Shown here piece by piece: positions 9,403-18,002 of a stretch of DNA of 58,496 nucleotides (position 1 is its first letter; each line of letters begins with the position of its first letter). The translations under genes were made by a program, and so were the position numbers. The stretch is from an uncultured Lachnospiraceae bacterium. Its GTDB lineage: Bacteria; Bacillota; Clostridia; Lachnospirales; Lachnospiraceae. Where the stretch lies: NCBI GenBank assembly GCA_902767135.1, contig CACXGE010000157.1, positions 1 to 58,496 on the forward strand, given 5' to 3'. The notes beneath the pieces are model-generated. The model did no database searches. It saw nothing but the letters and a program-made list of their open reading frames with translations, and was not told the DNA's origin.

Positions 9403-11100
9403 TTATTTGTTTATCTTAAATGAACTTTTCAATGAAACAATCCGATTAAATACCAGATGTTCCGGTGTAGAATCTTTCACATCCACACAGAAAAATCCCT
9501 GGCGTACAAACTGATAACTGTCATATGCTTTAGCATCATCGAAGCTAGGTTCCACCATACAGTTTTTCAGCACAGTAAGGGAATTTGGATTCACATTAAT
9601 GCTTCCATCTTCGCTATAAACACCCTTTTCCTCGTCCACAATGTTTTCATATAATCTGACTTCTGCCTGTACTGCATATGGTGCCGGTACCCAGTGGATG
9701 GTTCCCTTCACTTTACGCCCTGTAAATCCGCTTCCAGCTTTTGTTTCCGGGTCATAGGTACAGTGAACTTCTGTGATATTTCCGTTTTCATCTTTTACAA
9801 AGCTTTCACACTTTACGAAATAAGCATGCATCAGGCGCACTTCATTTCCTGGAAAAAGTCGGAAATATTTCTTTGGAGGTTCCTCCATAAAGTCATCACG
9901 TTCTATATACAATTCCCTGCAAAACGGAACCTTACGTGAACCTAATTCCTCATTTTCCAGATTATTGGTGACATCCAAATATTCCACCTGTCCCTCTGGA
10001 TAATTATCAATCACCAATTTAATCGGATCTAACACTGCCATCATTCGAGGTCTCTTCAATTTCAAATCTTCACGGATGCAATACTCCAGCATAGCGTAGT
10101 CCACGGAACTGTTAGCCTTGGACACGCCACACAACTCGATAAAATTCTGTAGTGCCTCCGGTGTAAAACCTCGACGTCTAAGTGCTGCAATGGAAACAAG
10201 TCTTGGATCATCCCAACCATCTACAATTCCGTCTTCCACCAGTTTTTTAATATATCTTTTTCCAGTTACCACATTGGTTAAATATAATTTTGCAAATTCT
10301 ATCTGTTTTGGTGGATGAGGATACTCCAACTCATTCACCACCCATTCATACAAAGGTCTGTGGTCTTCGAATTCCAAAGTACAAATCGAATGTGTAATTC
10401 CCTCAATAGCATCTTCAATTGGATGAGCAAAATCATACATTGGATAAATACACCATTGATCCCCTGTGTTATGATGTGTCATCCTAGCCACTCGATAAAG
10501 TACCGGATCTCTCATATTGATATTTGGAGAGGACATATCGATTTTTGCACGAAGAACTTTTTCTCCATCCTGATACTTTCCATTTTTCATATCCTCAAAC
10601 AACTGAAGATTTTCTTCCACCGTTCTGTTTCTATATGGGCTTTCCTTTCCAGGCACCTTCAAAGTCCCTCTGTATTCTCTGATTTCATCTGCACTTAAAT
10701 CACATACATAGGCCTTCCCTTTTTTTATCAATTTCACTGCTGCCTGATACATCTGCTCAAAATAGTCCGATGCAAAATACACTGTATCACCCCAGTCAGC
10801 ACCTAACCACTGGATATCCTGCTTAATAGACTCAACAAATTCCTGCCTTTCCTTGGTAGGATTTGTATCATCAAAACGCATATGGAAATTACCATGATAC
10901 TTCTTGGCTAGACCATAATTCAACAAAATAGACTTAGCGTGTCCAATGTGTAAATATCCATTGGGTTCGGGTGGAAATCGTGTACATACCTGTTCATATA
11001 CACCTTCCTCCAAATCCTTCTCTATCATTTGTTCAATGAAGTTTTTGGAAACCACTTCCTTTTCTTCCTTCTCCATATTCTCTTTCTTTACTTCTTCCAA
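9403..11100 (-). CDS. glnS: Glutaminyl-tRNA synthetase
   Basis: Charges tRNA-Gln with glutamine. The 565 residues match bacterial class I GlnRS. The ATP-site HIGH motif ([14 protein letters not shown]) is near residue 47, RFDDTNP near 75, and the second signature region [12 protein letters not shown] near 277. A C-terminal beta-barrel anticodon-binding region starts at about 345. The start is a TTG at 11100 supported by AAGGAGGAG seven bases upstream; the next ATG (codon 9) has only a weak site. Many Firmicutes rely on GatCAB instead, so a direct glnS fits Clostridia that acquired it. No T-box leader is visible in the 99-nt gap upstream. Confidence 0.96.
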   Translation of the reverse strand: MEEVKKENMEKEEKEVVSKNFIEQMIEKDLEEGVYEQVCTRFPPEPNGYLHIGHAKSILLNYGLAKKYHGNFHMRFDDTNPTKERQEFVESIKQDIQWLGADWGDTVYFASDYFEQMYQAAVKLIKKGKAYVCDLSADEIREYRGTLKVPGKESPYRNRTVEENLQLFEDMKNGKYQDGEKVLRAKIDMSSPNINMRDPVLYRVARMTHHNTGDQWCIYPMYDFAHPIEDAIEGITHSICTLEFEDHRPLYEWVVNELEYPHPPKQIEFAKLYLTNVVTGKRYIKKLVEDGIVDGWDDPRLVSIAALRRRGFTPEALQNFIELCGVSKANSSVDYAMLEYCIREDLKLKRPRMMAVLDPIKLVIDNYPEGQVEYLDVTNNLENEELGSRKVPFCRELYIERDDFMEEPPKKYFRLFPGNEVRLMHAYFVKCESFVKDENGNITEVHCTYDPETKAGSGFTGRKVKGTIHWVPAPYAVQAEVRLYENIVDEEKGVYSEDGSINVNPNSLTVLKNCMVEPSFDDAKAYDSYQFVRQGFFCVDVKDSTPEHLVFNRIVSLKSSFKINK

Positions 11101-11199
11101 AACTGCTCCTCCTTACGTATTACCATGCCTGGTACGCATTCACTGCCTTTATCATATCATATTATTTTCCATCTGAAAAGACTATCTCCAGGCATTTTT

Positions 11200-12966
11200 T
11201 TACGAAATATTAAAGATAAGTACACCATTTTTTTTCAAAATTCCATTTTCATATCCATGAGAAAATAAGATTTCACCTTTCGGATAAACCTGTACCTCCT
11301 CTTTCGTACAATTAAGAAGCATCTGCATTTTATCATCACCAAAATTGTCGATTTTCATAAATTCAACCAAACGACTTTCCTTGTATTCGTGCGTAAAATG
11401 GAAATTTCTACTTCGAAACAGAGGGTTTTCTTTTCTCAGTTTAATCAACTGTTTCATTATGGCAATGTTTTCATTGTATTTTCCTTCCTCAATTTCCTTC
11501 CAAGGCATACATCTTCTACAATCCGGGTCAAAGCTTCCCTCCAGTGCAATCTCCGTTCCGTAATAAATACAGGTACTTCCTGGCATGGCAAACAATACCG
11601 CCAGTTGCTGGTAGAATTTATCAATATTTCCAATCTTTGAGATTAATCGAATGGTATCATGGGAATCCAACAAATTAAACAACGCATCATTAATCTGTTG
11701 TGTATACAAGGTATAACAACGATTGATTGCAAATTCAAACTCTCTTTTTTCCTTCTCCTCATCAATCCAGAATTCAGAAATACTTCCTGCTAAGGTATAA
11801 TTCATAACAGCGTCAAATTCATCTCCACGCAACCATTCGATAGAATCATGCCAAATTTCACCTAAAATATAAAAATCCGGTTTCAACGCAAGCATTCTTT
11901 CCCTCAAAAGCTTACAGAACTTATGTGAAATTTCATTTGCCACATCCAGCCTTAAGCCGTCAATGTCATACTCTCTCACCCATGTTTCACACACGTCTAA
12001 AAAATAATCAATCACCTTTGGGTTGTTGGTGTTAAGTTTTGGCATATTGTCTGCAAAGGCAAAGGAGAAATATCTTTTTTTCTTTGTGTTATGCTCATTT
12101 TCCTTAAATGGCCACTCGTTTACCATAAACCAGTCATAGTATTCTGATTCGGGCCCCTTTTGAATTACATCCTGCCATGGTTTAAACTCTTTTCCACAGT
12201 GGTTAAATACACCATCCAACATTACCCGCATTCCCTTTTCATGAGCATGTGAGACCAAGTCTTTCATCACCTGCTCATCCCCAAAGTGAGGGTCAATTTT
12301 TTTGTAATCGGTGGTATCGTACTTATGGCTGCTAGGGGCTTCATTGATGGGTGTCAGATACAATCCTGTAATCCCCAAGTCCTGAAGGTAGGATAACTTG
12401 CTGTCAATCCCCTCCAAATCTCCACCATAAAACTGTTCGTTGGTTACTCTGGTATCCGGTCCTGCCCACGGCATTGTACCTTCCGGGTTTCTTTTGGGAT
12501 TTCCATTACAAAATCTTTCCGGATAAATCTGATACCATACGGTGTCCGTTACCCAGTATGGTGTTCTTCCAATGTCTGCCGGATTCATCCAAGGGAAGGT
12601 AAAGCACTGCATGGTATTGCCATACAGCTCTTTATGTTTTTTATCGTAGAATCCGTTTTCTGCATAAAACCAAACTTCACCGTTTCTGGTAATCAATTCA
12701 AAATAGTATCTGCATCTTTTAAATTCCGGCTTCACCGTAGTTGTCCACCAAATCTGATGCTGCAGTCGTTTTTTGAATACAATTTCCTCTCTCTTTCCTT
12801 CCCAGGACTGATTTCCACCAAGAATTCCTGCCTCAAAGGGGTCTCCATAATGCAGAAACACCTGCTCTACATCATAATCTGTTTTAATATTGATAATCAA
12901 ATCATTTTCATTTAATGGATAACACATATTATCCGACATTCTATGATAAACCGCTGAAAAATTCAT
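11200..12966 (-). CDS. GH13 alpha-glucan hydrolase (neopullulanase/cyclomaltodextrinase-like)
   Basis: A 588-residue protein. It has an N-terminal CBM34-like beta domain (about 1-125), a GH13 barrel and a short C-terminal beta domain. The catalytic residues are visible: nucleophile Asp341 (GLRLDVA), acid/base Glu370 (LGEIWHD) and transition-state stabiliser Asp437 (DSHDTIR). DGVFNH is conserved region I. There is no signal peptide, so it is probably cytoplasmic and acts on maltodextrins or cyclodextrins. It may work with the glycogen debranching enzyme at 21149-23143. The precise specificity cannot be assigned from sequence alone. AAGGAG lies 7 nt upstream of the ATG. Confidence 0.9.
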   Translation of the reverse strand: MNFSAVYHRMSDNMCYPLNENDLIINIKTDYDVEQVFLHYGDPFEAGILGGNQSWEGKREEIVFKKRLQHQIWWTTTVKPEFKRCRYYFELITRNGEVWFYAENGFYDKKHKELYGNTMQCFTFPWMNPADIGRTPYWVTDTVWYQIYPERFCNGNPKRNPEGTMPWAGPDTRVTNEQFYGGDLEGIDSKLSYLQDLGITGLYLTPINEAPSSHKYDTTDYKKIDPHFGDEQVMKDLVSHAHEKGMRVMLDGVFNHCGKEFKPWQDVIQKGPESEYYDWFMVNEWPFKENEHNTKKKRYFSFAFADNMPKLNTNNPKVIDYFLDVCETWVREYDIDGLRLDVANEISHKFCKLLRERMLALKPDFYILGEIWHDSIEWLRGDEFDAVMNYTLAGSISEFWIDEEKEKREFEFAINRCYTLYTQQINDALFNLLDSHDTIRLISKIGNIDKFYQQLAVLFAMPGSTCIYYGTEIALEGSFDPDCRRCMPWKEIEEGKYNENIAIMKQLIKLRKENPLFRSRNFHFTHEYKESRLVEFMKIDNFGDDKMQMLLNCTKEEVQVYPKGEILFSHGYENGILKKNGVLIFNIS

Positions 12967-12990
12967 ATTTTCTCCTTCCTCTGAATCGTC

Positions 12991-13263
12991 TTATTCCTCT
13001 ATTATTTGTATTTCCAATGCATCGAAGGGGATACTTTCCATAAAACTATCCCCATAGAATTTGGTTTTAGAAACTTTCTGAAACTCTGCGATGTTTTTAT
13101 CTAACCAAATAGGTACGCTTAAATCAAACTGATAACACGCCTGCTCCAGCGCCTGAAATACCTTGTGGGTTCTGGTATCATCATTATCAATTTCTATGAC
13201 TGTGTCCTGTTTCATCTTATTTTTTTCCCAAAGCTTTATCCACATCCGAAACATAACCTTCAA
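12991..13263 (-). CDS. Small conserved hypothetical protein downstream of sigF
   Basis: About 90 residues, acidic C-terminal half, no TM segment. It contains DDTRTHKVFQALEQACYQFDL, IWLDKNIAEF and a terminal LEIQIIEE. It resembles a small uncharacterised family I have seen next to other Lachnospiraceae genes, from memory only. The start is uncertain. AAAGGAG (13267-13273) sits inside the frame that begins with ATG at 13284, so translation more likely starts at the TTG at 13263 (6-nt spacing) or an ATG further in. Function is unknown. Confidence 0.6.
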   Translation of the reverse strand: MKVMFRMWIKLWEKNKMKQDTVIEIDNDDTRTHKVFQALEQACYQFDLSVPIWLDKNIAEFQKVSKTKFYGDSFMESIPFDALEIQIIEE

Positions 13264-13346
13264 CAAATTCTCCTTTGTTTTCATATTTGTATACTTTTTC
13301 TCTAAGAATCAGTATACCACCCCCATTCCCAGGGCACAAGTTTTTT

Positions 13347-14075
13347 TCAAAGACATCCTGCCCTTCTTCGGAGTTTTTCCAGTATTTTCTTTTCCAGTCT
13401 GCTGACCTGCACCTGGCTTACTCCCAACGCTTTTGCCGTCTCACACTGAGTTTTCTCCTTGAAATACCGATATTCAATAATCTTTTTTTCCTCCTGTGGC
13501 AATTTATCCAATAAATTTTCCACAAATATTTTATTCTCCTGCATTGCGATTTCATCTTTCTTGTACGGTAGCTGTTCTCCCAGCATAACTTCTTTTCCAT
13601 CCCCTTTGTATACTGGTCGGTATATAGAATCTATCTCCATGGTCTTTTCCATCTCCAACGCCATAACAACTTCTTCTTTCGTTATACTAAGCCTGGAAGA
13701 TATTTCCTGGATGGTTAAATCTTTTCCCGTCTTCTTTCTGATTTCCTCTACCAGACATTGAATCTTGTAAGCATTTTCTTTCAGACTTCTGCTTACCTTT
13801 ATCACGCCATCATCTCTTAAATACCTTCGAATTTCCCCCATAATCACAGGAACTGCGTAGGTGGAAAATTTTACCTGCTGTGTTAAGTCAAATCTGTCGA
13901 TTGCTTTCATCAAGCCAACTGCACCAATTTGGTATAGGTCTTCTTTCTCTACCCTTCGGTGCAGGAAACGATTTGCAACATGATAAACCAATCCCATGTT
14001 TTGCTGAACCAATGTATCTCTTGCCTGTTTATCCCCTTGGTGTGCCATTTGAATTAATTCAAAAGTCTCTTCCAC
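13347..14075 (-). CDS. sigF: RNA polymerase sigma-F factor of sporulation
   Basis: Forespore-specific sigma factor, 242 residues. It has sigma-70 region 2 (VYHVANRF to GEIRRYLRDDG), region 3 (SRSLKENAYKIQ, LTIQEISSRL) and region 4 with the helix-turn-helix TAKALGVSQVQVSRLEKKIL. It is the third gene of the canonical spoIIAA-spoIIAB-sigF operon, 8 nt after spoIIAB, which separates it from the similar sigma-B and sigma-G. It would be held inactive by SpoIIAB until SpoIIAA is dephosphorylated. Confidence 0.95.
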   Translation of the reverse strand: MEETFELIQMAHQGDKQARDTLVQQNMGLVYHVANRFLHRRVEKEDLYQIGAVGLMKAIDRFDLTQQVKFSTYAVPVIMGEIRRYLRDDGVIKVSRSLKENAYKIQCLVEEIRKKTGKDLTIQEISSRLSITKEEVVMALEMEKTMEIDSIYRPVYKGDGKEVMLGEQLPYKKDEIAMQENKIFVENLLDKLPQEEKKIIEYRYFKEKTQCETAKALGVSQVQVSRLEKKILEKLRRRAGCL

Positions 14076-14083
14076 CTTTCATC

Positions 14084-14506
14084 TTACCCCCGAAGTCTCT
14101 TACTCATTGTAATTGTTGTTCCCTGGTTTACTTTACTTTCAATATGTAACTCGTCCATAAAGGCTTCCATAAAAGTAAACCCCATACCTGAGCGTTCCAA
14201 ATCTTCTCTTGTAGTAAACATAGGCTTTCTTGCCTGTTCCACATCCGTGATCCCCACTCCAAAATCCTGTATTATCACTGTGAGACAGTGCTCTTTTAAA
14301 TTCCCACTTAAAATCACTTTTCCTTCTTTTCCAACATATCCATGGATGATGGCATTGGTCACCGCTTCGGAGACTGCAGTTTTTACGTCCTCCAATTCTT
14401 CCAATGTGGGGTCAGAGGATGCCATAAACCCGGCAATGGCTAATCTGGCAAAGCTTTCGTTTTCTGACAGGGCATCAAATTCTATTTTCATATTATTTTC
14501 TCTCAT
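14084..14506 (-). CDS. spoIIAB: Anti-sigma-F factor / SpoIIAA kinase
   Basis: A 140-residue GHKL serine kinase that binds sigma-F and phosphorylates SpoIIAA. The N box AVSEAVTNAIIHGY, the G1-like QDFGVGI and the GMGFTFMEAFMDEL lid region are visible. The gene begins 1 nt after the spoIIAA stop, so the two are translationally linked, consistent with the need for balanced stoichiometry. Confidence 0.96.
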   Translation of the reverse strand: MRENNMKIEFDALSENESFARLAIAGFMASSDPTLEELEDVKTAVSEAVTNAIIHGYVGKEGKVILSGNLKEHCLTVIIQDFGVGITDVEQARKPMFTTREDLERSGMGFTFMEAFMDELHIESKVNQGTTITMSKRLRG

Positions 14507-14507
14507 T

Positions 14508-14816
14508 TTAATCTACCTCATATATTCTAATTATGTTGTCCAGTCCTGACATTGCAAAAATCTTTCGTATCCTTTTACTTAAATAAATGGCGGAAACCAC
14601 TCCCCCAAAGCAACTGATATTTTTATATCGCCCTACCAAAACACCGATTCCCGAGCTATCCATAAAATCCGTCTGTGAAAAATCAAAGACAATTTCCCTA
14701 ATATTTTGTTGTAATAAAATATTATCTGCTCCCTCTTTAATCGGCCCACAATTATGATGGTCAATCTCTTTTGGTAATCTAATAATCAAAATATCCTGTT
14801 CTATTTCAAAATCCAT
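14508..14816 (-). CDS. spoIIAA: Anti-sigma-F factor antagonist
   Basis: A 102-residue STAS-domain protein. It carries the phosphorylatable serine motif DSSGIGVL (Ser54-Ser55). When dephosphorylated it displaces SpoIIAB from sigma-F. It is the first gene of the spoIIA operon, with ribosome site AAAGGTGAG upstream. The 133-nt upstream gap holds a 14-bp perfect hairpin and no clear sigma-A promoter; a sigma-H promoter would be expected from B. subtilis but I could not place one confidently. Confidence 0.95.
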   Translation of the reverse strand: MDFEIEQDILIIRLPKEIDHHNCGPIKEGADNILLQQNIREIVFDFSQTDFMDSSGIGVLVGRYKNISCFGGVVSAIYLSKRIRKIFAMSGLDNIIRIYEVD

Positions 14817-14884
14817 TTTCTCACCTTTCTTTCTATGTTAGCTGTTCCCCATATCTGAACAGTTCCCTTTTTACTCTATAACGC

Positions 14885-14916
14885 ACGAAGGAGAACGATA
14901 TTTCGTTCTCCTTCGT
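14885..14916. repeat. Perfect 14-bp inverted repeat upstream of spoIIAA
   Basis: Arms ACGAAGGAGAACGA and TCGTTCTCCTTCGT are separated by a 4-nt loop. They sit between the TPR gene stop and spoIIAA. No U-run follows on either strand, so this is not a standard intrinsic terminator. It may be an RNA processing hairpin or a DNA-binding palindrome. Confidence 0.6.
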
Positions 14917-14949
14917 CACTTAACACACTTGCTTTTTTAAAACTAATCA

Positions 14950-16356
14950 TTACTGTGTTTCCTCTGTGGTTTCTGATAATTTTTCTACCTTTACTGCCGA
15001 GTCAGCCGCATATCTGGTACCTGGAAATTTTTCTGTTACCTCTTTAAAGTAGGTAAGTGCCTTTTCATTATCCTCTAGTTTTTCATAGGAACGGGCAAGG
15101 TAATAGACTGCATTCACATCGGTTTTGTCCATATCATATGCCTTCTTTAAATTTTCCACTGCCACCTCATAATTTCCCGAAGAGTATGCCGCATACCCAG
15201 TCTGGTAAAATTCTTTGGCTGCCTTTGTCATAACTTCGCCATTGATTTTTTCATACATTGTCTGGAAACCATTCCTTGCATCATTTACCACTCTTGCAGG
15301 AATTTCTGAGATAACATCTGCCGCTTCTGTACTTTTTCCATCGATATATAATACAGAGGCCGCTAATAAATTGTCATAAGCGGTTAGAACTCCACTATCC
15401 CCCTCATAACTGTCAATCTGCTTTTGAAGATCCTTATTTTTACTTTCTAAGTCCGTCAAATCTGTTTTTAAATCTTCGATTTCCGAATTCTTTACAGCCA
15501 CCTGCTCACTGTACTGTTTAATTTCAGTATCTGCTTCATTCTTAATCAGACTTGACCTGGCAGGTACAACCACAAACCAAATAAGTGCTGCACCTAATAC
15601 AAGACCTATCAGGATATTAATCACTGTGGAAATTCCTGTATTTTCCTTATATTCCTTTGGCTGAATAACGGTATCATTTCCCACCTTGTAAGTTTTGGTA
15701 TCTTTTGTGGTCTGCACCTCTGAGGCAGCCACTGCCTTTTTCCCTTTTCCAATCTCCAGTTCACGTAAAAATTTGAGAGTCAGAGTATTATTGGAATCAA
15801 TTTCCTCCGCTTTTTTTAATTCTCTTCCGGCCAGGGTATATTCATGGTTTCTAAGATAAATCAATGCCAAAAGCTGTCTTGCCTTTATTAGCTTTGGATT
15901 TACCAAAAGCACCTTTTTTAGCTGAATCACTGCCAAATCAATACTGCCCTGCTTACAGTAGTTCAGCGCAAGATTATACTTTTTTATGCTTTGATTGATT
16001 TCCTCTAATTTTGCGGGATTTGACTGTACCGCCTTGATATAGTCATCCACAATATTTTTCTTGGATTTCATATTCTTGCTAATAACCCACTCGCTTAAGG
16101 CCGCAACAATTTCACCCATTTCATAATATACCAGACCTAGTAAATTTCGTGCCTGAATATTCTTTTTGTTGTATTTCAAACTTTGCTTTAAACATAGAGC
16201 CGCACCGGAAAGGTCACGCACCATAGCCTTTTCCAGTCCTTCATTGTAGTATCTGTTTGACAGATACATAATTTTTTTATATACCTTTACATCCGCACCA
16301 CAGGAGGTACAAAATTCCTTTTCAGACAATGTGGCGCCACAATGATAACATTTCAT
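14950..16356 (-). CDS. Zinc-ribbon TPR membrane protein
   Basis: A 468-residue protein. An N-terminal zinc ribbon (Cys3, Cys6, Cys16, Cys19) is followed by cytoplasmic TPR-like helices (about 25-215). One TM segment lies at about 243-267, a coiled coil at about 280-325 (VAVKNSEIEDLKTDL and following), and extracytoplasmic TPRs occupy the C-terminus (about 385-455, e.g. AAYSSGNYEVAVENL and AVYYLARSYEKLEDN). The two TPR blocks on opposite sides of the membrane suggest a scaffold. It sits between the spoIIA operon and folC; no function is known to me. Confidence 0.75.
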   Translation of the reverse strand: MKCYHCGATLSEKEFCTSCGADVKVYKKIMYLSNRYYNEGLEKAMVRDLSGAALCLKQSLKYNKKNIQARNLLGLVYYEMGEIVAALSEWVISKNMKSKKNIVDDYIKAVQSNPAKLEEINQSIKKYNLALNYCKQGSIDLAVIQLKKVLLVNPKLIKARQLLALIYLRNHEYTLAGRELKKAEEIDSNNTLTLKFLRELEIGKGKKAVAASEVQTTKDTKTYKVGNDTVIQPKEYKENTGISTVINILIGLVLGAALIWFVVVPARSSLIKNEADTEIKQYSEQVAVKNSEIEDLKTDLTDLESKNKDLQKQIDSYEGDSGVLTAYDNLLAASVLYIDGKSTEAADVISEIPARVVNDARNGFQTMYEKINGEVMTKAAKEFYQTGYAAYSSGNYEVAVENLKKAYDMDKTDVNAVYYLARSYEKLEDNEKALTYFKEVTEKFPGTRYAADSAVKVEKLSETTEETQ

Positions 16357-16382
16357 GTTCTACTCCATTCCGCCCACTACGG

Positions 16383-16529
16383 CTATGCTTCGTTGTCCTT
16401 TTGTTCCTTTAACACCTCTTTTAAAATGTCCATCATATCCGTCATATCATGGCTGTAAATTGCTTCTTCCGCTTCCTCCACTTCAAGACTTGGATGAAAT
16501 TTCTTTAATTCTTCATCAAAATTAATCAT
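16383..16529 (-). CDS. 48-residue acidic small protein
   Basis: An ATG at 16529 with TAGGAGAGTG about 11 nt upstream opens a 48-codon frame ending in TAG at 16383. The product starts MINFDEELKKFHPSLEVEEA and ends in a predicted amphipathic helix (MTDMMDILKEVLKEQKDNEA). It is acidic and has no TM segment. It begins 6 nt after the folC stop and ends 26 nt before the TPR gene, so it fits an operon. Plausible as real from ribosome site, spacing and composition; function unknown. Confidence 0.6.
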   Translation of the reverse strand: MINFDEELKKFHPSLEVEEAEEAIYSHDMTDMMDILKEVLKEQKDNEA

Positions 16530-16535
16530 TTTTAT

Positions 16536-17894
16536 TCACTCTCCTAATATAGCCTTTATTTCTCCGACTAAATATAAAGAACCTACGCAAAACAAAACCT
16601 TTTCCTCCGTTTTTAACTCTAATGCCCGCTTCCAGCCCTCACTGGCATTTGCACACTTTATGATTTCACATTCTGTACTTTCAGAAAACGTTTTCGCAAG
16701 TTCCTCCACGTCCAAACTTCTAGGCGTATCCAAATTGGTTACCACAACCTCACTACATGGCAACCCTCTGGCTATGCTCGCTATCATATCCTGATAATCT
16801 TTCTCTCTTACAGCTCCAAAGAGTAGTACACATTGCCTATTCTGTGTCAATTCCTTAGCTGTCTGGATAAAAGCCCTCACACCACCTTCGTTGTGAGCGC
16901 CATCTAAGTATATATCTGGCAGGACTTGTTCCATTCTCCCAGCCCACTGCCTCTTTTGAAATGCTTCCTGAATCATCTCAGGTGTCAGCCTGTTTTCTTT
17001 TTTTGCTATTTTTTCGGATAGTATTTCTATCCCCTGTTCTGAGTCCTTCTGATTTCCATTCTCTTTTTCCAGCAGATATTCTACAATTCTAATGGCAAGA
17101 ACCCCATTTTCCACCTGATAAAGTGCCCTGTATGGCATAGACACCTTAACGTATCCATAATACTTAATGTTTAGGAAAAAATCAATATGTTTGTTATTTT
17201 TTTCGGAAATTTCATAATCTTTTTCGGAAACTTTTAATATTTCACAACCCAGTTGTCTGGTTTTGTCCTCAATTACCCTGACCACGGATGGCGGATTCAC
17301 ACCTACAAACATTTTAGCCGATTTTTTTGCGATCCCTGCCTTCTCCTTTGCAATTTTTTCTATGGTGTCCCCTAAATACTCTGTATGGTCCAGACTTATG
17401 GATGTGATTGCTGTAACCAGCGGTGTTTCTATGGCATTGGTTGCATCTAATCTTCCACCCAAGCCGGTTTCTAAAACAATATAATCCACATCCTGTCTTT
17501 GAAAGTATACCATACCAATAGCGAAAATCATCTCGAAAAATGTAGGATGGGCATAACCTTTTTTCATAATATTTTCCACAGCTTTCTTTACTATGAGAAA
17601 ACATTCCACAAATTCTGACGGACTCATCTCTTCATGATTTACCTGAAAGCGTTCTGTAATTCTTACAAGATGAGGCGAGGTAAACAATCCCACCGTTTTT
17701 CCCGCTTCCATCAGCATAGATGCGGTAAAAAAACAAACCGATCCCTTTCCATTGCTTCCAGCCACGTGAACTATTTTTTTGTTTTTTTGTGGATACTGCA
17801 ATTCACAAAGCAGCGCCTTTGTATTCTCTAACCCATTTTTCTTTGTAAATTTTGGAATTTCTAACACATATTTTTCTGCCTCTTCAAATAACAT
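16536..17894 (-). CDS. folC: Folylpolyglutamate synthase / dihydrofolate synthase
   Basis: Adds glutamate to (dihydro)pteroate or folates using ATP. I place the start at the ATG at 17894, which has AGGAG 8 nt upstream; the frame extends to 17960 without a ribosome site. The product is 452 residues. Hallmarks are the P-loop VAGSNGKGSVCFF near residue 42, the LETGLGGRLDATNA motif and SLDHTEYLGDT of the Mur ligase central domain, and DGAHNEGG in the C-terminal domain. It follows valS in the same direction. Confidence 0.95.
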   Translation of the reverse strand: MLFEEAEKYVLEIPKFTKKNGLENTKALLCELQYPQKNKKIVHVAGSNGKGSVCFFTASMLMEAGKTVGLFTSPHLVRITERFQVNHEEMSPSEFVECFLIVKKAVENIMKKGYAHPTFFEMIFAIGMVYFQRQDVDYIVLETGLGGRLDATNAIETPLVTAITSISLDHTEYLGDTIEKIAKEKAGIAKKSAKMFVGVNPPSVVRVIEDKTRQLGCEILKVSEKDYEISEKNNKHIDFFLNIKYYGYVKVSMPYRALYQVENGVLAIRIVEYLLEKENGNQKDSEQGIEILSEKIAKKENRLTPEMIQEAFQKRQWAGRMEQVLPDIYLDGAHNEGGVRAFIQTAKELTQNRQCVLLFGAVREKDYQDMIASIARGLPCSEVVVTNLDTPRSLDVEELAKTFSESTECEIIKCANASEGWKRALELKTEEKVLFCVGSLYLVGEIKAILGE

Positions 17895-17947
17895 TTCTTT
17901 TCTCCTGTCAAGATTAAGGTATCTGCGTACTGTAACGATTTCACCCC

Positions 17948-17967
17948 ATTTAAAATGCATCTACGAT
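17948..17967. repeat. 20-bp direct repeat, copy B
   Basis: Identical to positions 1-20 in the same orientation. It lies between the valS terminator and the folC ribosome site, in the probable leader of folC. Confidence 0.6.
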
Positions 17968-17978
17968 TACACCGCAAA

Positions 17979-17996
17979 GGCACCCTTGCGGGTGCC
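17979..17996 (-). terminator. Hairpin after valS
   Basis: A 7-bp GC-rich stem (GGCACCC / GGGTGCC) closed by a GCAA tetraloop follows the valS stop by 6 nt. Only TTTG follows, so termination may be partial, allowing read-through into folC. Confidence 0.55.
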
Positions 17997-18002
17997 CTGT
18001 GA

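Noticed and set aside
11125..11195. 8-bp inverted repeat (ATGCCTGG / CCAGGCAT) upstream of glnS as a T-box or terminator
   Set aside because: Arms are about 55 nt apart, no T-box GGTGG core and no U-run follow; too weak to call.
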